Shown here piece after piece: positions 4,487-5,109 of a DNA stretch of 5,109 nucleotides. Under the pieces are notes generated by a model. It saw only the letters and a program-made list of their open reading frames with translations, was not told where the DNA came from and did not search any database. Location: contig JANYBR010000047.1 of the NCBI GenBank assembly GCA_025360685.1, forward strand, positions 1-5,109, written 5' to 3'. Position 1 is the stretch's first letter. Each line of letters opens with the position of its first letter. Made by a program: the position numbers and the translations under genes. Origin of the DNA: Pseudomonadota bacterium. Its GTDB lineage: Bacteria > Pseudomonadota > Alphaproteobacteria > Micropepsales > Micropepsaceae.

Positions 4487-5109
4487 ATGGCGACATTGGC
4501 GATCAATTCCGTTCGGCAGAAGACAAGCCACTTCTATGTCTGGATGGCCGTGTCTTGTGCATTGGTCGCGTTCGGCGGGTTTGCGCCGACCTATTGGCTG
4601 CAATGGCCAGTAGGCACATTCGTGGGTCCGCCGCTCCTTCACATTCATGGAGCGCTATTTTCCGCCTGGACGCTGCTGCTGGTCTGGCAAACCTATTCGG
4701 TAGCGAACGGGCGCGTCGATCGCCACCGCGCGTCTGGTCTGGCCGGAATTGCGCTGGCGACGGCGATGGTGGTCATCGGCTTCGCGACGGCGATTTATTC
4801 GCTCCGTACGGGCCTCGCCGCAGGTTTCGGCGATCGCGTCCGGGCGTTCTTCATCGTGCCGGTGAGCACACTCCTCTTGTTCATGGGATTCTTCGTCGCT
4901 GCCATTTCGAATATTCGCCGCCCGGAGTGGCACAAGCGGCTCATGTTGCTCGCGACCATTTCGCTTTTGCCGGCGGCGGTCGCCCGATGGTTTTTCGTCG
5001 CGGCGACCGGCGGCGGCCCCGGATTGAGACCCGGACTCGGCCAGCCGCTGCCCGTTTCCTTCGCCGCGGCACCCGGACTTCTGGTCGAACTGCTGATGGT
5101 TGCCGGGAT
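4487..5109 (+). CDS. Multi-pass membrane protein of unknown function (3' end outside window)
   Basis: The frame is open from ATG 4487 to the window edge, giving 207 residues. GGGAG (4477-4481) lies 5 bases before the ATG. Hydrophobic helices are visible at about residues 19-37, 50-70, 84-104, 121-141, 152-173 and from 192 on. Notable residues near helix ends are the LLHIHGALFSAW motif (His52, His54), a cytoplasm-like loop NGRVDRHRASG (His80), and RRPEWHKRLMLLAT (His149). Paired histidines in HxHG and HKRLM contexts suggest a metal- or haem-type ligand set, as in some small cytochrome b-like membrane proteins, but I do not recognise a named family. The + strand context is an aldo/keto reductase relic upstream and no visible operon partner. 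No clear promoter is seen in 4401-4486. Confidence 0.8.
   Translation, partial: MATLAINSVRQKTSHFYVWMAVSCALVAFGGFAPTYWLQWPVGTFVGPPLLHIHGALFSAWTLLLVWQTYSVANGRVDRHRASGLAGIALATAMVVIGFATAIYSLRTGLAAGFGDRVRAFFIVPVSTLLLFMGFFVAAISNIRRPEWHKRLMLLATISLLPAAVARWFFVAATGGGPGLRPGLGQPLPVSFAAAPGLLVELLMVAG

Noticed and set aside
4424..4648. 74-codon minus-strand frame opposite the membrane protein start
   Set aside because: The + strand frame has a good ribosome-binding site and clear membrane helices; the minus frame is Arg/Cys/His-rich with no support.
4655..4933. 92-codon minus-strand frame rich in Arg, Glu and His
   Set aside because: It is antisense to four membrane helices and shows the charged composition expected from reverse-complementing hydrophobic codons.

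Overview
The window is GC-rich proteobacterial DNA. The TadG-like protein and the two TadE-type pseudopilins look most like those of Alphaproteobacteria, possibly the Bradyrhizobium group; this is an impression from protein style and was not tested by a database search. There is no sign of a phage, transposon, CRISPR array, tRNA or rRNA.

Layout, left to right. Bases 1-429 (+) are the 3' end of an FAD-linked oxidase of the alkyldihydroxyacetonephosphate synthase type. It converges, with a 19-bp gap, on a compact minus-strand operon that reads tadG-like (1393-2745), TadE-like pseudopilin 1 (829-1389), TadE-like pseudopilin 2 (449-829). The three genes are separated by 3 bp and then by a TGATG stop/start overlap, so they are probably co-transcribed and translationally coupled. 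All three have an N-terminal membrane anchor and a cysteine-containing exported domain, as expected for minor components or assembly factors of a Flp/Tad pilus. No Tad motor, secretin or Flp pilin gene lies in the window.

Upstream of tadG is a 176-bp, comparatively AT-rich control region. It holds a strong Shine-Dalgarno, a possible sigma-70 promoter, a 23-bp inverted repeat and a pair of 13-bp near-identical direct repeats 70 bp apart. Inside the first codons of tadG is a perfect tandem duplication of a 14-bp near-palindrome. Its length is not a multiple of three, so copy number would decide which start codon is in frame.

Further right on the minus strand are a spermidine-synthase-like protein (2922-3761) and a 48-residue lysine/alanine-rich basic protein (3847-3993). 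Bases 3994-4486 contain no intact gene, but 4155-4400 is recognisable as the decayed 5' end of an aldo/keto reductase gene with four in-frame stops. The window ends inside a multi-pass membrane protein of unknown function (4487 to beyond 5109, +).

The clearest things for a second look are the 14-bp tandem duplication at the tadG start, the tadG upstream repeats, the unannotated aldo/keto reductase relic and the spermidine-synthase homologue that lacks the usual GGGDG aspartate. I did not find a convincing wholly new system.
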